A DNA stretch of 64,000 nt from Aureispira sp963837355 (GTDB lineage: Bacteria; Bacteroidota; Bacteroidia; Chitinophagales; Saprospiraceae), in NCBI GenBank assembly GCA_963837355.1, contig CAWIMY010000007.1:186001-250000 (forward strand), read 5' to 3'. This document shows positions 43,016 to 52,192 of the stretch, piece after piece (position 1 is the stretch's first letter; the number at the start of each line of letters is the position of its first letter). The notes under the pieces are model-generated. The model had not been told where the DNA came from and searched no databases. It saw only the letters and a program-made list of their open reading frames with translations. A program made the position numbers and the translations under genes.

Positions 43016-43978
43016 TTATTGATTGGGGTTATTGAGGTCAACTTTTTGCTTGCTAGGAATCTTAGACGATTCTCTACTTAGGCGGTTGATCTCATCGGCC
43101 ATCAGGTTGCCTTCCATCAATTGTTGTTGTAAACTTTGTAAGGTGCCTGGAGAATAAGGGACAATAATCGCACTGTTTTTCTCTCCAATATCCTTAATGG
43201 TATCGTAGTGTTGGGTCAACAAAACGAACTGCATAATCTCAATAGGGGAGACATCATTCAGCGTGTTGCTGAAATCTTCTACCGAATCGGCAAAACCTTT
43301 GATAATGGCCAATCGCTGTTCGGCAACCCCTTCCCCTTGCAGGCGCTTGGATTCTTTGTCGGCTTCGGCATCTTTGATGCGCGCAATTTTACGTCCTTCC
43401 GAATCTTCGTAGATGGCTTCTTTGTTGCGTTTTGCCGCGTTGATACGGTTCATGGATTCTTTAACCAAGGCATCGGGATCAATATCCGTGATGAGGGTTT
43501 GTACGATTCTATAGCCGTACTTTTCCATGTGCTCCGATAACTCGTGCTTGACGGCAGTCGCAATATCGTCTTTGCGCGAAAAAACATCGTCCAATTCTAA
43601 TTTGGGGACTTCGGCACGCACCGTATCAAAAATATAAGAAGAAATCTGGCTATAGGGATCTTCCAATTCATAAAACGCCTCTTTTACTTTATTGCGCATA
43701 ATTTGCACATGTACAGAGACCTGTAATTTAACAAAAACATCATCTTTGGTTTTTGTTTCGATATGAATATCGAGTTGTTGTACCTTTAGGTTAACGGTTC
43801 CCGCAACGGTTTCTAAAATGGGAATACAAAAGTTGATACCTGGATGTAAGATGCGGCTAAAACTACCAAAGCGTTGGACGATTTTAGCGGTTTTCTCTTG
43901 CACTACTTTTACCGTAGAGAAGAAGAAAAATAACAACACTGAGGCTGCTATGATTAAAATTATGGCGGATGAGCTCAT
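43016..43978 (-). CDS. SPFH/band 7 domain protein (stomatin-like)
   Basis: The product has 320 residues from the ATG at 43978; a TTG three codons earlier is also possible. One N-terminal membrane helix (AIILIIAASVLLFFFF) precedes the SPFH domain: KTAKIVQRFGSFSRILHPGINFCIP (RFGSFSRILHPG, then INFCIP), QQLDIHIETKTKDDVFV, and RAEVPKLELDDVFSRKDDIA. A coiled-coil segment rich in E/A/K follows (AKRNKEAIYEDSEGRKIARIK). Such proteins form oligomeric membrane scaffolds linked to lipid microdomains and proteolysis. The partner NfeD protein often found beside stomatins is not here. Confidence 0.93.
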   Translation of the reverse strand: MSSSAIILIIAASVLLFFFFSTVKVVQEKTAKIVQRFGSFSRILHPGINFCIPILETVAGTVNLKVQQLDIHIETKTKDDVFVKLQVSVHVQIMRNKVKEAFYELEDPYSQISSYIFDTVRAEVPKLELDDVFSRKDDIATAVKHELSEHMEKYGYRIVQTLITDIDPDALVKESMNRINAAKRNKEAIYEDSEGRKIARIKDAEADKESKRLQGEGVAEQRLAIIKGFADSVEDFSNTLNDVSPIEIMQFVLLTQHYDTIKDIGEKNSAIIVPYSPGTLQSLQQQLMEGNLMADEINRLSRESSKIPSKQKVDLNNPNQ

Positions 43979-44148
43979 ATTGGGCAATTATTTTAGAAGC
44001 GTTATAAATAAAAACACCACGATAGTTTTCGCTTGATTATTGAGACCTTTATACGACAAAAGGGCAACATTGCAAAAGTGGTGTTTGTTGGTTCAATATA
44101 ATAATTAATGCGGAACAGTATTTAAGAGTTCCCGATAAAAATAAAAAC

Positions 44149-44469
44149 ATGCGTCAGATTATTATTTTAGGTGCGTTATTAGTCGCTTTTTTGATGGCTT
44201 GTACTTCTTCTGACCCGTCGAAACCGCTAGTAGAGTCCGACGGAAGTCCCTCAGGGGCGATGATTTATCGCAATCGCTGTGTCACTTGCCACGGGTCTAA
44301 TGGGCGAATGGGCAACAATGGGGCAAAATTATTGCCCGAGTCGTTGCTCAATGTAGAACAACGCATAGAAGTAGTGACCCTTGGCCGTAACATTATGCCC
44401 GCTTTTCAAGAAATGTTAACGCCTGAAGAAATCAAAGCGGTTGCTGAATTCACCCTGACTTTAAAATAA
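44149..44469 (+). CDS. Cytochrome c family lipoprotein
   Basis: The product has 106 residues. The signal sequence ends in a lipobox (LMAC, Cys18), so the protein should be anchored to a membrane on the periplasmic or outer side. One haem c attachment site is present as CVTCH (about residue 44-48), and the axial methionine is likely the one in NIMPAF (about residue 84). The size and fold match short class I cytochromes c that carry electrons between respiratory complexes. It is followed by the acetyltransferase gene after 9 bases. Confidence 0.92.
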   Translation: MRQIIILGALLVAFLMACTSSDPSKPLVESDGSPSGAMIYRNRCVTCHGSNGRMGNNGAKLLPESLLNVEQRIEVVTLGRNIMPAFQEMLTPEEIKAVAEFTLTLK

Positions 44470-44478
44470 ATTGACGGT

Positions 44479-45036
44479 ATGCATTCTGTTGAACTGTTGA
44501 GTACCCGCTGTCGTTTGCGCTTGCCGCATCCCAATGATAGCCGCAGCATACAGCGTTATTATCTGAATAACCAAGACTTTTTTAAAGCTTGGCTGCCTAC
44601 CTATGCCACTCGACGGTTTGAAGAAGATTTTATCACAGAAAATACCACCCAAGCGCTAGAGCTCTATCTAAAAGGTCAAGCCTTGCCGTTACTCGTTTTG
44701 GGACGGCGCTCCAACCGCTTATTGGGACGAATCAATTATACCCAAATCCGCCGAGGTAATTTGCAAGCATGTTATTTGGGCTACCAACTCAACCAAGAAG
44801 ATACAGGGAAGGGGCTTATGACAGAGGCACTGCGTGTGAGCAATGCTTATGTATTTCAGCATTTTCACTTGCATCGAATCAACGCGTACATTCGAGCGCA
44901 CAACCCTGCCTCTTTGCGGGTAGCCGAAAAACTGGGGTTTCAGCAGGAGGGCTTATCTAAATCTGTATTGAAAATTGATGGTGCTTGGCGCGATCATTGG
45001 CGTTATGCGTTGATTAATCCTACTGATCTGCTCTGA
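44479..45036 (+). CDS. GNAT family N-acetyltransferase (RimJ/RimL type)
   Basis: The product has 185 residues. The order STRCRLRLPHPNDSRSIQRY, LPLLVLGRRSNRLLGRINY, ACYLGYQLNQEDTGKGLMTEAL and VAEKLGFQQEGL is the Acetyltransf_3 layout of ribosomal-protein acetyltransferases. The QEDTGKGLMTEA segment is the acetyl-CoA pyrophosphate loop, slightly altered from the usual Q/RxxGxG/A. The target is unknown. It sits 9 bases after the cytochrome gene and 1 base before the deacetylase gene, so the three form an operon by spacing alone. Confidence 0.9.
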   Translation: MHSVELLSTRCRLRLPHPNDSRSIQRYYLNNQDFFKAWLPTYATRRFEEDFITENTTQALELYLKGQALPLLVLGRRSNRLLGRINYTQIRRGNLQACYLGYQLNQEDTGKGLMTEALRVSNAYVFQHFHLHRINAYIRAHNPASLRVAEKLGFQQEGLSKSVLKIDGAWRDHWRYALINPTDLL

Positions 45037-45037
45037 T

Positions 45038-45682
45038 ATGTACTATCCCGTTTATTGGCCGCGTTGTACACAACGCCACCTAGTGCCCAACGCTTGGTGC
45101 CATCTGCCCAGCACCCGCCCCACGCTCTACCTCACGTTCGACGACGGCCCCATTCCCGTCGTGACCCCTTGGGTACTCCAACAACTCGCCCAGTATCAAG
45201 CCAAGGCCACCTTTTTTTGTGTAGGCGCCAATGTCGTCCGCCACCGCGCCATTTATCAAACCCTATTAGTACAAGGCCACCAAGTGGGCAACCACAGCCA
45301 GCAGCACCGCGATGGGTGGAAAACCCGCACGGGCGAGTATTTACAAGACGTAGCCGCTGCCCGAAAAGAAATTGACAGCCTGCTTTTTCGTCCGCCGTAT
45401 GGCCGCTTGCGCTGGGGACAAAGCCATGCCTTGCGGCAACAGGGCTACCAATTGGTGTTTTGGGAAGTATTGGCAGGAGATTTTGACCCTAAGATTTCTT
45501 GGGCGCGTTGTTTAAGCAATGTCACGGAACACGCCGTTTCGGGCAGCATTGTGGTGTTGCACGACAGTGTAAAAGCTTGGTCGCATTTAAAAGAGGTTTT
45601 GCCGCGCTTGCTGGCGCATTATCACGAGTTGGGGTACCAATTCGAGGCGTTGCCTACGCCACAGGTTTTGAAGCAGGCGTAG
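45038..45682 (+). CDS. Polysaccharide deacetylase family protein
   Basis: The product has 214 residues of the NodB/CE4 fold. Motif 1 is LTFDDGP (residues 32-38, with the catalytic base and metal-binding aspartate). Motif 2 is GNHSQQH (84-90) with two histidines for zinc. Motif 3 is RPPYGR (118-123) and motif 5 is IVVLHDS (171-177). The family removes N- or O-acetyl groups from chitin, peptidoglycan or related polymers. There is no signal peptide, so it may act inside or be exported another way. Its last 29 bases overlap the convergent membrane-protein gene. Confidence 0.93.
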   Translation: MYYPVYWPRCTQRHLVPNAWCHLPSTRPTLYLTFDDGPIPVVTPWVLQQLAQYQAKATFFCVGANVVRHRAIYQTLLVQGHQVGNHSQQHRDGWKTRTGEYLQDVAAARKEIDSLLFRPPYGRLRWGQSHALRQQGYQLVFWEVLAGDFDPKISWARCLSNVTEHAVSGSIVVLHDSVKAWSHLKEVLPRLLAHYHELGYQFEALPTPQVLKQA

Positions 45683-47048
45683 CAATTGGAGGGGTAAGCA
45701 CCAATTTGGGAGGCGCTTTAGGGATTTTATCCAACAGGAGAATCATAGCGGTATAATAAAAGGGCAAGCAGGGAATTTTGTACCGCGCCAAGGCTCCAAA
45801 ATTGAAGGAAGTAAAACCCACGGCAAAGGCGAAAATGATGGCAAAGACCAAACAAAATAAGACCACGGGATCACTAAAAAGAGCCAGTAAGGTTCGCAAA
45901 ACGCCTACTCTAAAGAAAACATAAATAGTAATACCTGAGGTAAACAGCGCCTCTATGGCAGAAGGGATGACAATCACCTTACGCGCCTCCCAAATATAAG
46001 GGCGGAACAAAGCAACATTGACCGCTTTGGGAAAGGCTTTAAGCAAGCCAAAAGTGGAGGGGTCTAAAGTGCCCAAATCATACCCCGTCCCGTTGTCACG
46101 CTCTGTACTGAATTTGAGCCACCACTGCATTTTAGCCGCTTCTTCCATAAAGCCCACCAAGGTATATTGGGGATAAACCGAGCCTAATAAACGAATAACA
46201 ACCGCCCCACCAACCGCGCCTAATCCAAAAAAAATAGGGGTAGAAAAACGGCGAATCGTCTCATTTTTAATGCGCTCTTTGAACATGAAAAACACCCAAA
46301 TAACTGTAGCAGGAAAAATAGCCAACAGCACATAGATTTTGGTATTCATCATTAGATAAGCGCTCACTACGATGAATACAGCAGAACGTAGCCAGTGTTT
46401 TTGTTTACTAATAATTGTATGATAAATGCCATTGACAAAAAAGCCCAAAGCACCGATCACAATAGAATCCTTCATGATTCCTGTACTCCAAAACCACATA
46501 GAGGGCAAATACAGAATGGCAAAAGCCAGTTGCCTGTGCAAGTGCGGTGTCAAATCATAGAAGACACGGTACAACGCCCAGCAGCCTAGAAAGCTAAAAA
46601 CCGTCATAATAAAAGAAATACCTAAATAGGTGCCAAATCCAAACAAACTCACCGAGCCTGCTAGCCGAATCACCATCGCTTCCTTTTCGTGCATAAAAAA
46701 CTTTCGAAGCGTGACGGCATTATAAGTATCCAATGACCACTCGTCATAGGGTACAAACATCATTTCAAACGCTGCAGAAGGATTACTAAGCAGGGAATCG
46801 TAAACATCGCGCGCGCCTAAGAAGTAGAAAAAAGTATCCCCGTACCCATAATAATATTGGTACATGCAAGCCGTCAGTACTGCCCCAAAGAGCCGTAGCC
46901 CTAGCGCAGGCAAGAAGTACCGCTTTAATTGGCTATCTTTGTACCGCTTATTGCGGAACACTGTAAAGATACCCATCCAAAAAGCGACCAAGAATGGCAA
47001 CAGAAGAAAGTCTGTAACGTTTAGTATTTGCCAAGCTGCTAAAAGCAT
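45654..47048 (-). CDS. Large integral membrane protein of unknown function
   Basis: The product has 464 residues with about 10-11 hydrophobic segments. A YYYGYGDTFFYFLGARDVYDSL loop between segments 2 and 3, here YYYGYGDTFF and YFLGARDVYDSL, and a WFWSTGIMKDSIVIGALGFFV stretch (WFWSTGIMKDS) resemble GT-C-type glycosyltransferases or polysaccharide polymerases, where acidic residues in the first external loop are catalytic. This resemblance is weak. A C-terminal proline- and threonine-rich tail (PKAPPKLVLTPPIATPA) follows. It is divergent from the glycosyltransferase gene, which suggests a surface-polysaccharide role by context only. Confidence 0.75.
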   Translation of the reverse strand: MLLAAWQILNVTDFLLLPFLVAFWMGIFTVFRNKRYKDSQLKRYFLPALGLRLFGAVLTACMYQYYYGYGDTFFYFLGARDVYDSLLSNPSAAFEMMFVPYDEWSLDTYNAVTLRKFFMHEKEAMVIRLAGSVSLFGFGTYLGISFIMTVFSFLGCWALYRVFYDLTPHLHRQLAFAILYLPSMWFWSTGIMKDSIVIGALGFFVNGIYHTIISKQKHWLRSAVFIVVSAYLMMNTKIYVLLAIFPATVIWVFFMFKERIKNETIRRFSTPIFFGLGAVGGAVVIRLLGSVYPQYTLVGFMEEAAKMQWWLKFSTERDNGTGYDLGTLDPSTFGLLKAFPKAVNVALFRPYIWEARKVIVIPSAIEALFTSGITIYVFFRVGVLRTLLALFSDPVVLFCLVFAIIFAFAVGFTSFNFGALARYKIPCLPFYYTAMILLLDKIPKAPPKLVLTPPIATPASKPVA

Positions 47049-47164
47049 AGAGGAAGAACCGTTTGTGCAAGAAAGAAAAGGAATACAAAGATAGGGAAAT
47101 TATAGAGGGATGCAGCAGCTCTTGTTTCCGAATTATCAATCATAGATTTTCAAACGACTATATT

Positions 47165-48319
47165 TTGACTAAAAGTACCGCCCCCACTCAAAAAAGAATC
47201 GGCCTTGTTCTCAATACAGCTTGGAACATCTACAACTTTCGCTTGGGATTAGTCCGTGCCCTAATCGCAGAGGGCTACGCAGTGGTTGCGATTGCTCCTG
47301 CCGACAGCTTCGTTCCACAGATTGAAGAAACAGGAGCCAAATTCATACCCCTAAAGCAGTTGAGTCGCAAAGGTGTCAATCCTGTCAAAGATTGGTTGCT
47401 GTATCGGGAGTTGTATAGAATTTTTCAGCAAGAGCAACTGGATGCCGTGCTGTTGTACACCATTAAGCCTAATATTTATGGCAATTGGGCGGCGCGGCGG
47501 GCAGGGATTCCCAGCATTGCAACGGTGACGGGCTTGGGCTATAGCTTTATGAAAAAGGGCGTTGTCCATCAAATTGTCAAGCGCTTATACCGTTCTGCTT
47601 TTCGCAAAGCCGAGCGAGTGGCGTTCCAAAACCGCGATGACAAAGCGCTGTTTGAAAACTTGCGGCTCTGCCAGCCCTCACAGACCCTGCTCATCAAGGG
47701 TTCAGGGATCAATACCGACTATTTTCAACCCTTGCTAAAGACCATTCCTTCCGAAAATTTTGTGTTCTTATTTGTAGGGCGGTTGCTGTATGACAAAGGC
47801 GTTCGCGAATTGCTGCAAGCCGCTGAAAAATTACAAGCAGCACGCGCCAATACCGAGTTTTGGATTGTTGGGGGTATTGACGAAGGCAACCCTTCCGCTA
47901 TTCAAAAAGACCTGTTAGAGCGCTACGAAGCCCAAGAGGCGGTGAAGTATTTGGGGCGCTCTTCTGATGTGCGGGCTATTATGCAGCAAGCCGATGCAGT
48001 GGTGTTGCCCTCTTATCGCGAAGGTCTACCGCGCGTCATGCTCGAAAGCTTGGCAATGGGCAAGCCTATTATTACCACAGACGTAGCGGGCTGTCGCGAA
48101 ACCATTCGCGATGGAGAAAATGGCTATCGTATTCCAGCCGAAGACAGCACGGCCTTATTTGAGGCGTTGGTAAAAATGCGCGATTTGTCGGTGCAAGACC
48201 GTCAAGCTATGGGCGCGGTAGGGCGAAAAATGGCGTTGGCCGAATTTGATGAGCGGATTATTGTACAGCATTATTTGGACGAACTAGCAACATTGACGAC
48301 AAAGGAGGCTGACCAATAG
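47165..48319 (+). CDS. Glycosyltransferase family 4 protein
   Basis: The product has 384 residues from a TTG at 47165. The frame opens earlier (47063), but the added residues look non-coding and the domain begins with KRIGLVLNTAWNIYNFRLGL. The N-terminal half has TIKPNIYGNWAARRAGIPSI and TVTGLGYSF. The C-terminal GT-B half has FVFLFVGRLLYDKGVRELL, LGRSSDVRAIM and EGLPRVMLESLAMGKPIITT (here split as EGLPRVMLESLA and MGKPIITTD) and VAGCRETI, matching PglA/WbpH-type enzymes. It transfers a sugar from a nucleotide or lipid-linked donor in surface glycan synthesis. Confidence 0.93.
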   Translation: MTKSTAPTQKRIGLVLNTAWNIYNFRLGLVRALIAEGYAVVAIAPADSFVPQIEETGAKFIPLKQLSRKGVNPVKDWLLYRELYRIFQQEQLDAVLLYTIKPNIYGNWAARRAGIPSIATVTGLGYSFMKKGVVHQIVKRLYRSAFRKAERVAFQNRDDKALFENLRLCQPSQTLLIKGSGINTDYFQPLLKTIPSENFVFLFVGRLLYDKGVRELLQAAEKLQAARANTEFWIVGGIDEGNPSAIQKDLLERYEAQEAVKYLGRSSDVRAIMQQADAVVLPSYREGLPRVMLESLAMGKPIITTDVAGCRETIRDGENGYRIPAEDSTALFEALVKMRDLSVQDRQAMGAVGRKMALAEFDERIIVQHYLDELATLTTKEADQ

Positions 48320-48336
48320 GCTACTTATCCAATCCA

Positions 48337-49800
48337 CTAAAGAGTATAATCGTCTAGGAAAGATTTTGCCAAGCCCGTTTGTTCATAAATATACGTGGCC
48401 AATGCTAGAACGTCCAATTCTGAATGGTAGTGTAACTCCTCTAATTGTTGATAAAGAGTTCGCTCAGAGGTGTTTCGGTAAAGCACCAACTTGTGCTCAT
48501 ATAGATACTCGATGACCATAGCCGAACCATGCTGGCGCAGCAGTCGCCCCAATAGGCGGCGGATTGCTAGGGATGCTTGATTAAAATAAGCAAAAAATAC
48601 CGTCGTCAATAAGCGAGATGGAAAGCCTCCTTGCTCCATCAAAGACAACGCCACGCGAATCGAACTTTCCTGCCCGCTCTTTAATAGGGCTTGAATATTG
48701 GACAGCTGTTCCTGTTGAGCGGCTGTTTCTTGGAGGAGGTAATAATCTCCTGTGGATAGGATGTAAGCTAAGACTTGCCGTTCTAATAAAAAAGGTAATT
48801 TTCTATCCAATGCTTTCTGGTAGGCACCTTTGGTTTGATGTCCCAGTAAAACATGCGTAGTTTTAGCCGTTATTTTAGCACTATAGACAATACCTACGGC
48901 TTCCAATTGTTTGCATAAGCGCTTGCGAGGGCTAGCTATTTTGCCCAAAACAGCTACGTTCGCACCTTGGTACAAGGAAGGTCTTTTAGGTAGCGACAAT
49001 ACAAAGTATTCCAACGCATTTAGCCGTAGAAAATTATAAAAAGACCAATCCGAATCACTGATCGCCAACAAGCGTTGAGGGCTAGCAAAGCGCGCTATGG
49101 AAGCGCTGTTATGGGCTAATAAATTCAACAACAGGGCGCGCTGTTGCCAATCAATAGCGCTATTTTGGCAATGGTATAATAAAGCGCTATAATGACGATT
49201 CTCGACTGCTGTATGGCCGTAGCTGTACCAAAGTTGCTGAAAATAGGCTGCTGCGGCAGTTTTAGAAGGAATCAACAAATTTTTAGACAGCAATAGAAAT
49301 TTTAGCGGAAGCGTCAATAAATCCTTCAAAACTGAGGCGTTGGTTTGGGCAAACAACAGGCTCATCCACTGTAACCGAGGCAACTGATGCAACAATGCCC
49401 AGCCTTCAAAATCGCGTGCAAAACGCGTCGCCAACCAATTGATTTCTTCTAAGTTTTGTAGCTGAACAATAGTAGGGGGCAACGCTTTTAGGTAGGCGAC
49501 CTCTATGTTGAGCGTTCGCAATTGAGGGAGGAGGGAGAGCTGTGGCCAAATATTGGCGACTTGCACCCCTTGTAGCGTGAGCGTGTGTAGCTTTTTCCAC
49601 TCAAAAATGATTGTAGGCAGGGGAAAAGTTACTTGGGTTTCACCTTTTACGTGTAGGATTTCCACTTGATGATAAGCCGCTAAACATTGTTCCTTGGCTT
49701 CTGCCAAAACCCAAGGAACAATGTTTAGTTGGCGAATTTGAGTGGGGCAGGGGTGTTCCTCCAAGAGGCGGTATTCTGTTACATTAAGGTTGGTTATCAT
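48337..49800 (-). CDS. LRR and BRCT-like domain protein, paralogue lacking the C-terminal LRR (copy 3)
   Basis: The product has 487 residues. Leucine-rich repeat-like units occupy about residues 40-175 (KKLHTLTLQGVQV, LPQLRTLNIEVAYLKALPP, LQNLEEINW, LPRLQWMSL). A helical middle (190-270) contains LLLNLLAHNSASIARFASPQRLL. A BRCT-like unit is at about 281-348: VAVLGKIASPRKRLCKQLEAVGI, written here as VAVLGKIAS and RLCKQLEAVGI, then the TTHVLLG motif (314-320) and a closing helix. A second helical part follows to the end. Compared with its two neighbours it stops about 100 residues early, just before the final LRR block. No signal peptide or membrane helix is seen, so it should be cytoplasmic. 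The function is unknown. Confidence 0.85.
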   Translation of the reverse strand: MITNLNVTEYRLLEEHPCPTQIRQLNIVPWVLAEAKEQCLAAYHQVEILHVKGETQVTFPLPTIIFEWKKLHTLTLQGVQVANIWPQLSLLPQLRTLNIEVAYLKALPPTIVQLQNLEEINWLATRFARDFEGWALLHQLPRLQWMSLLFAQTNASVLKDLLTLPLKFLLLSKNLLIPSKTAAAAYFQQLWYSYGHTAVENRHYSALLYHCQNSAIDWQQRALLLNLLAHNSASIARFASPQRLLAISDSDWSFYNFLRLNALEYFVLSLPKRPSLYQGANVAVLGKIASPRKRLCKQLEAVGIVYSAKITAKTTHVLLGHQTKGAYQKALDRKLPFLLERQVLAYILSTGDYYLLQETAAQQEQLSNIQALLKSGQESSIRVALSLMEQGGFPSRLLTTVFFAYFNQASLAIRRLLGRLLRQHGSAMVIEYLYEHKLVLYRNTSERTLYQQLEELHYHSELDVLALATYIYEQTGLAKSFLDDYTL

Positions 49801-49865
49801 GGGTAAGCACTATAAATAGGAGGTGACGAAGGGGAGAATCGGCTATTTCAAAGGATAGGAAAAGA

Positions 49866-51608
49866 TTAAAGTTGCACCGTGAGCTGGGGCAAGGTCGTGC
49901 GTAAGCTATCCCGCCATTTTTTATTGTCGCGCAACCCTTTATTTCGGTGGGCAACTAGGCGCTGAAGTTGGGGCATTTTTTTTAGATGGACAAGGGGAAC
50001 ACTGCGTAAGTTGTTGTTGGAAACATCCAAGACTTCCAGCTCGGTCAGCGTATAGACACAAGGAGGGAGACTGGTTAGACTTAAATCTTTTAATTGCAGT
50101 TCCTTTTGGCGCACCAAGCTGCGCAGTAGTTGGCTGCCCTCTTCTAGGGGCAGCGCTTTTAGGAGAAAGGCCAAGCCATTTTTTTGCTGTTGATAGAGCG
50201 TTCGCGCCAAGAAGAGCACGTCTAAATCAGTGGTTTTTTGGAGCGTTTGCCAATGTTTTTGAAGGCTGGATTCTGTTCCCCAATGGTAATAATTAGGCGA
50301 CCAGCCCAAAATAGCGGCGGAAACGCTGTGCGAACCGTATTGTCGGAGCAACCGGCCAACTTGTTGGCGCAATGCCTGTTCCTCTGTGGTATGATAAGCG
50401 TAGAAGAGCGGTGTTAACAGCGCTCTAGGAAAGCCCCCTTGTTCAAAAAAAGCCAGCGCCAAACGCACATTTTCGTCCTGATTACTAGTGAGCAGACGGC
50501 TAATATTGGCCAATTGTTCGGGCTCGCTTTCGGCTTCCTGTACCAAATACAAATCGCTGTGGGTGCTTATATAATCCAAGACGTTTGCCTCTGACAGAAA
50601 GGGTAAATTTTGCGCTAATGCTGCTTGATAAGCCTCTTTGGGACGTTGTCCTAACAAAATATGCGTGGTTGAGGAATCTAGCTGCCCACTGTAGCTAATA
50701 GTAATGCCCAATGCCTTCAACTGTTGGCGCAAGTGGTTTTTATTGCTTGCTAATTGACCCAAGACGGATAAGTAAGCTGTAGAGGTTAAAGCTGCGTTTG
50801 GATGCCAGCGCGGTATATAATACTCGATGGCCGCCAAGCGGAGTAGCGCAAAGGCGCTAACGGGCAAGTCAACAATAGAGAGTAGCCGTTCAGGGGTGGC
50901 TAGTCGGTCTACTTGGCTACTATTTTGCGTCAGTAAATTTAAGAGCAACGCGCGCTGTTGTAGATCGAGGGATTCGCTTTGTGCGTAGGAGCTTATTTTA
51001 GAATAAAATTTGTTTTCCGCACTGGTGTATTGGTAACGATACCATAAGTTGTTACAATAAGTAGGATGTTGTTGCTCAAAAAAAGCTTGATGCCGTTTAG
51101 GTAGTAACAAGCCGTGCAAGTCCAGCTCTTCCAGTCCTTCTAAGAGGGGGCGCTTAAAATGTGCGCGCAGTAAATTGAGCCATTTTACCCGAGGCAAGTA
51201 CTCCAAGAGTTGCCAGCCCTCAAAGCGCTCTGAAAAACTGCTGTCTAGCCAATCCAATTCTTGCAATTGCGTACATTCCAACAAGGCATCGGGCAACCGC
51301 TCCAAATTCTTGACTTGTAGCTGTAAGGCTTGCAGAAGTGGCAGCCGCGCCAAGTGTGGCCATAAAGGGGCTATTTGAACGCCTCTCAAGGTCAAACTCC
51401 GTAGTTTTCGCCAACTAAAAACAGCCATTGGTAAAGGCAATTGGGTGGCGCTGGTTGATAAGACCAATACTTGGATCTGCTTGCATTGCAACAATACTTT
51501 TTCGTTGACTTGGGCAAGCAACTGCGGGTGAATGAGGAGCTGTTGGATGCTGTTGAGGTCGGGGTGTTGCTCGAACGCCCGTAAATCGCGCGGGTGAAAT
51601 GCTTTCAT
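49866..51608 (-). CDS. LRR and BRCT-like domain protein (copy 2)
   Basis: The product has 580 residues, collinear with the paralogues on both sides. N-terminal leucine-rich repeats (about 45-170: WRKLRSLTLRGVQI, LPLLQALQLQVKNLERLP, CTQLQELDWLDSSF) precede a helical region. The BRCT-like unit is at about 278-347 (YLSVLGQLASNKNHLRQQL, then SSTTHILLG at 312-320 and a LPFLSEANVLDYI end). Then comes a helical segment of solenoid type (DENVRLALAFFEQGGFPRAL) and C-terminal LRRs (about 500-575: LQLKDLSLTSLPPCVYTL, LEVLDVSNNNLRSVP). BRCT domains usually bind phosphoproteins or DNA ends; whether this degenerate one does is unknown. It lies 65 bp upstream of copy 3. Confidence 0.87.
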   Translation of the reverse strand: MKAFHPRDLRAFEQHPDLNSIQQLLIHPQLLAQVNEKVLLQCKQIQVLVLSTSATQLPLPMAVFSWRKLRSLTLRGVQIAPLWPHLARLPLLQALQLQVKNLERLPDALLECTQLQELDWLDSSFSERFEGWQLLEYLPRVKWLNLLRAHFKRPLLEGLEELDLHGLLLPKRHQAFFEQQHPTYCNNLWYRYQYTSAENKFYSKISSYAQSESLDLQQRALLLNLLTQNSSQVDRLATPERLLSIVDLPVSAFALLRLAAIEYYIPRWHPNAALTSTAYLSVLGQLASNKNHLRQQLKALGITISYSGQLDSSTTHILLGQRPKEAYQAALAQNLPFLSEANVLDYISTHSDLYLVQEAESEPEQLANISRLLTSNQDENVRLALAFFEQGGFPRALLTPLFYAYHTTEEQALRQQVGRLLRQYGSHSVSAAILGWSPNYYHWGTESSLQKHWQTLQKTTDLDVLFLARTLYQQQKNGLAFLLKALPLEEGSQLLRSLVRQKELQLKDLSLTSLPPCVYTLTELEVLDVSNNNLRSVPLVHLKKMPQLQRLVAHRNKGLRDNKKWRDSLRTTLPQLTVQL

Positions 51609-51716
51609 AGGGGGGGTGTTTGGAGGGCCTTTTTTATAGACGAGTAAGGCAATCTGAAATTTCTTTTAAAAATAGAAAAAACGAGATGATCTCTACTTAA
51701 ATCTGCTATACAACTA

Positions 51717-52055
51717 TTAATTCATATCGTCCAATACTTCTTCTCTAGGAGTGATTAAGGGGCCAAATAGAATGATTTGGAGCTGCTTTTTTGTTAGCAA
51801 ATAGCCGATCCAACTTCCAAAAATAAGACTAATCATCATTAAATACACGCTATATTCTCCCACTACCTCCCTACCCAAGAACAGAAGTCCTAAAACAGTG
51901 GTCAAGATCAAAAAAGTAACCACCACGCCCTTTACAACCATTTTTCGGAGTTGTTTTTGTTGGAAGGCTTGCACAAGCAACCGCATCCAGGGGATGGCCG
52001 CTAGTAATACAATTAGAACTAAAAGGAAAATTAAACGAAAGTTGAGGCTACTCAT
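51717..52055 (-). CDS. Small membrane protein between LRR/BRCT-like paralogues
   Basis: The product has 112 residues with three hydrophobic segments: about residues 7-24 (FRLIFLLVLIVLLAAIPW), 43-62 (GVVVTFLILTTVLGLLFLG) and 67-86 (YSVYLMMISLIFGSWIGYLL). A basic loop (QQKQLRKMVVK) lies between the first two, and the acidic C-terminus ends in EEVLDDMN. I do not recognise a family. It is on the same strand as the three paralogues, between copies 1 and 2, with gaps of 108 and 137 bp. Confidence 0.75.
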   Translation of the reverse strand: MSSLNFRLIFLLVLIVLLAAIPWMRLLVQAFQQKQLRKMVVKGVVVTFLILTTVLGLLFLGREVVGEYSVYLMMISLIFGSWIGYLLTKKQLQIILFGPLITPREEVLDDMN

Positions 52056-52192
52056 AATGCTTACAATTTGATGGGGTAATGTGGGCCTTTTAGGGGAAGG
52101 GGAGTGCCTTGTCTTTTTGGAAAGGGAAACAAGGACTTGTTAATACGGTTTAATTTCCAACTTGTTCAATGCTAGGTAGGAAAGGCTTGTTA

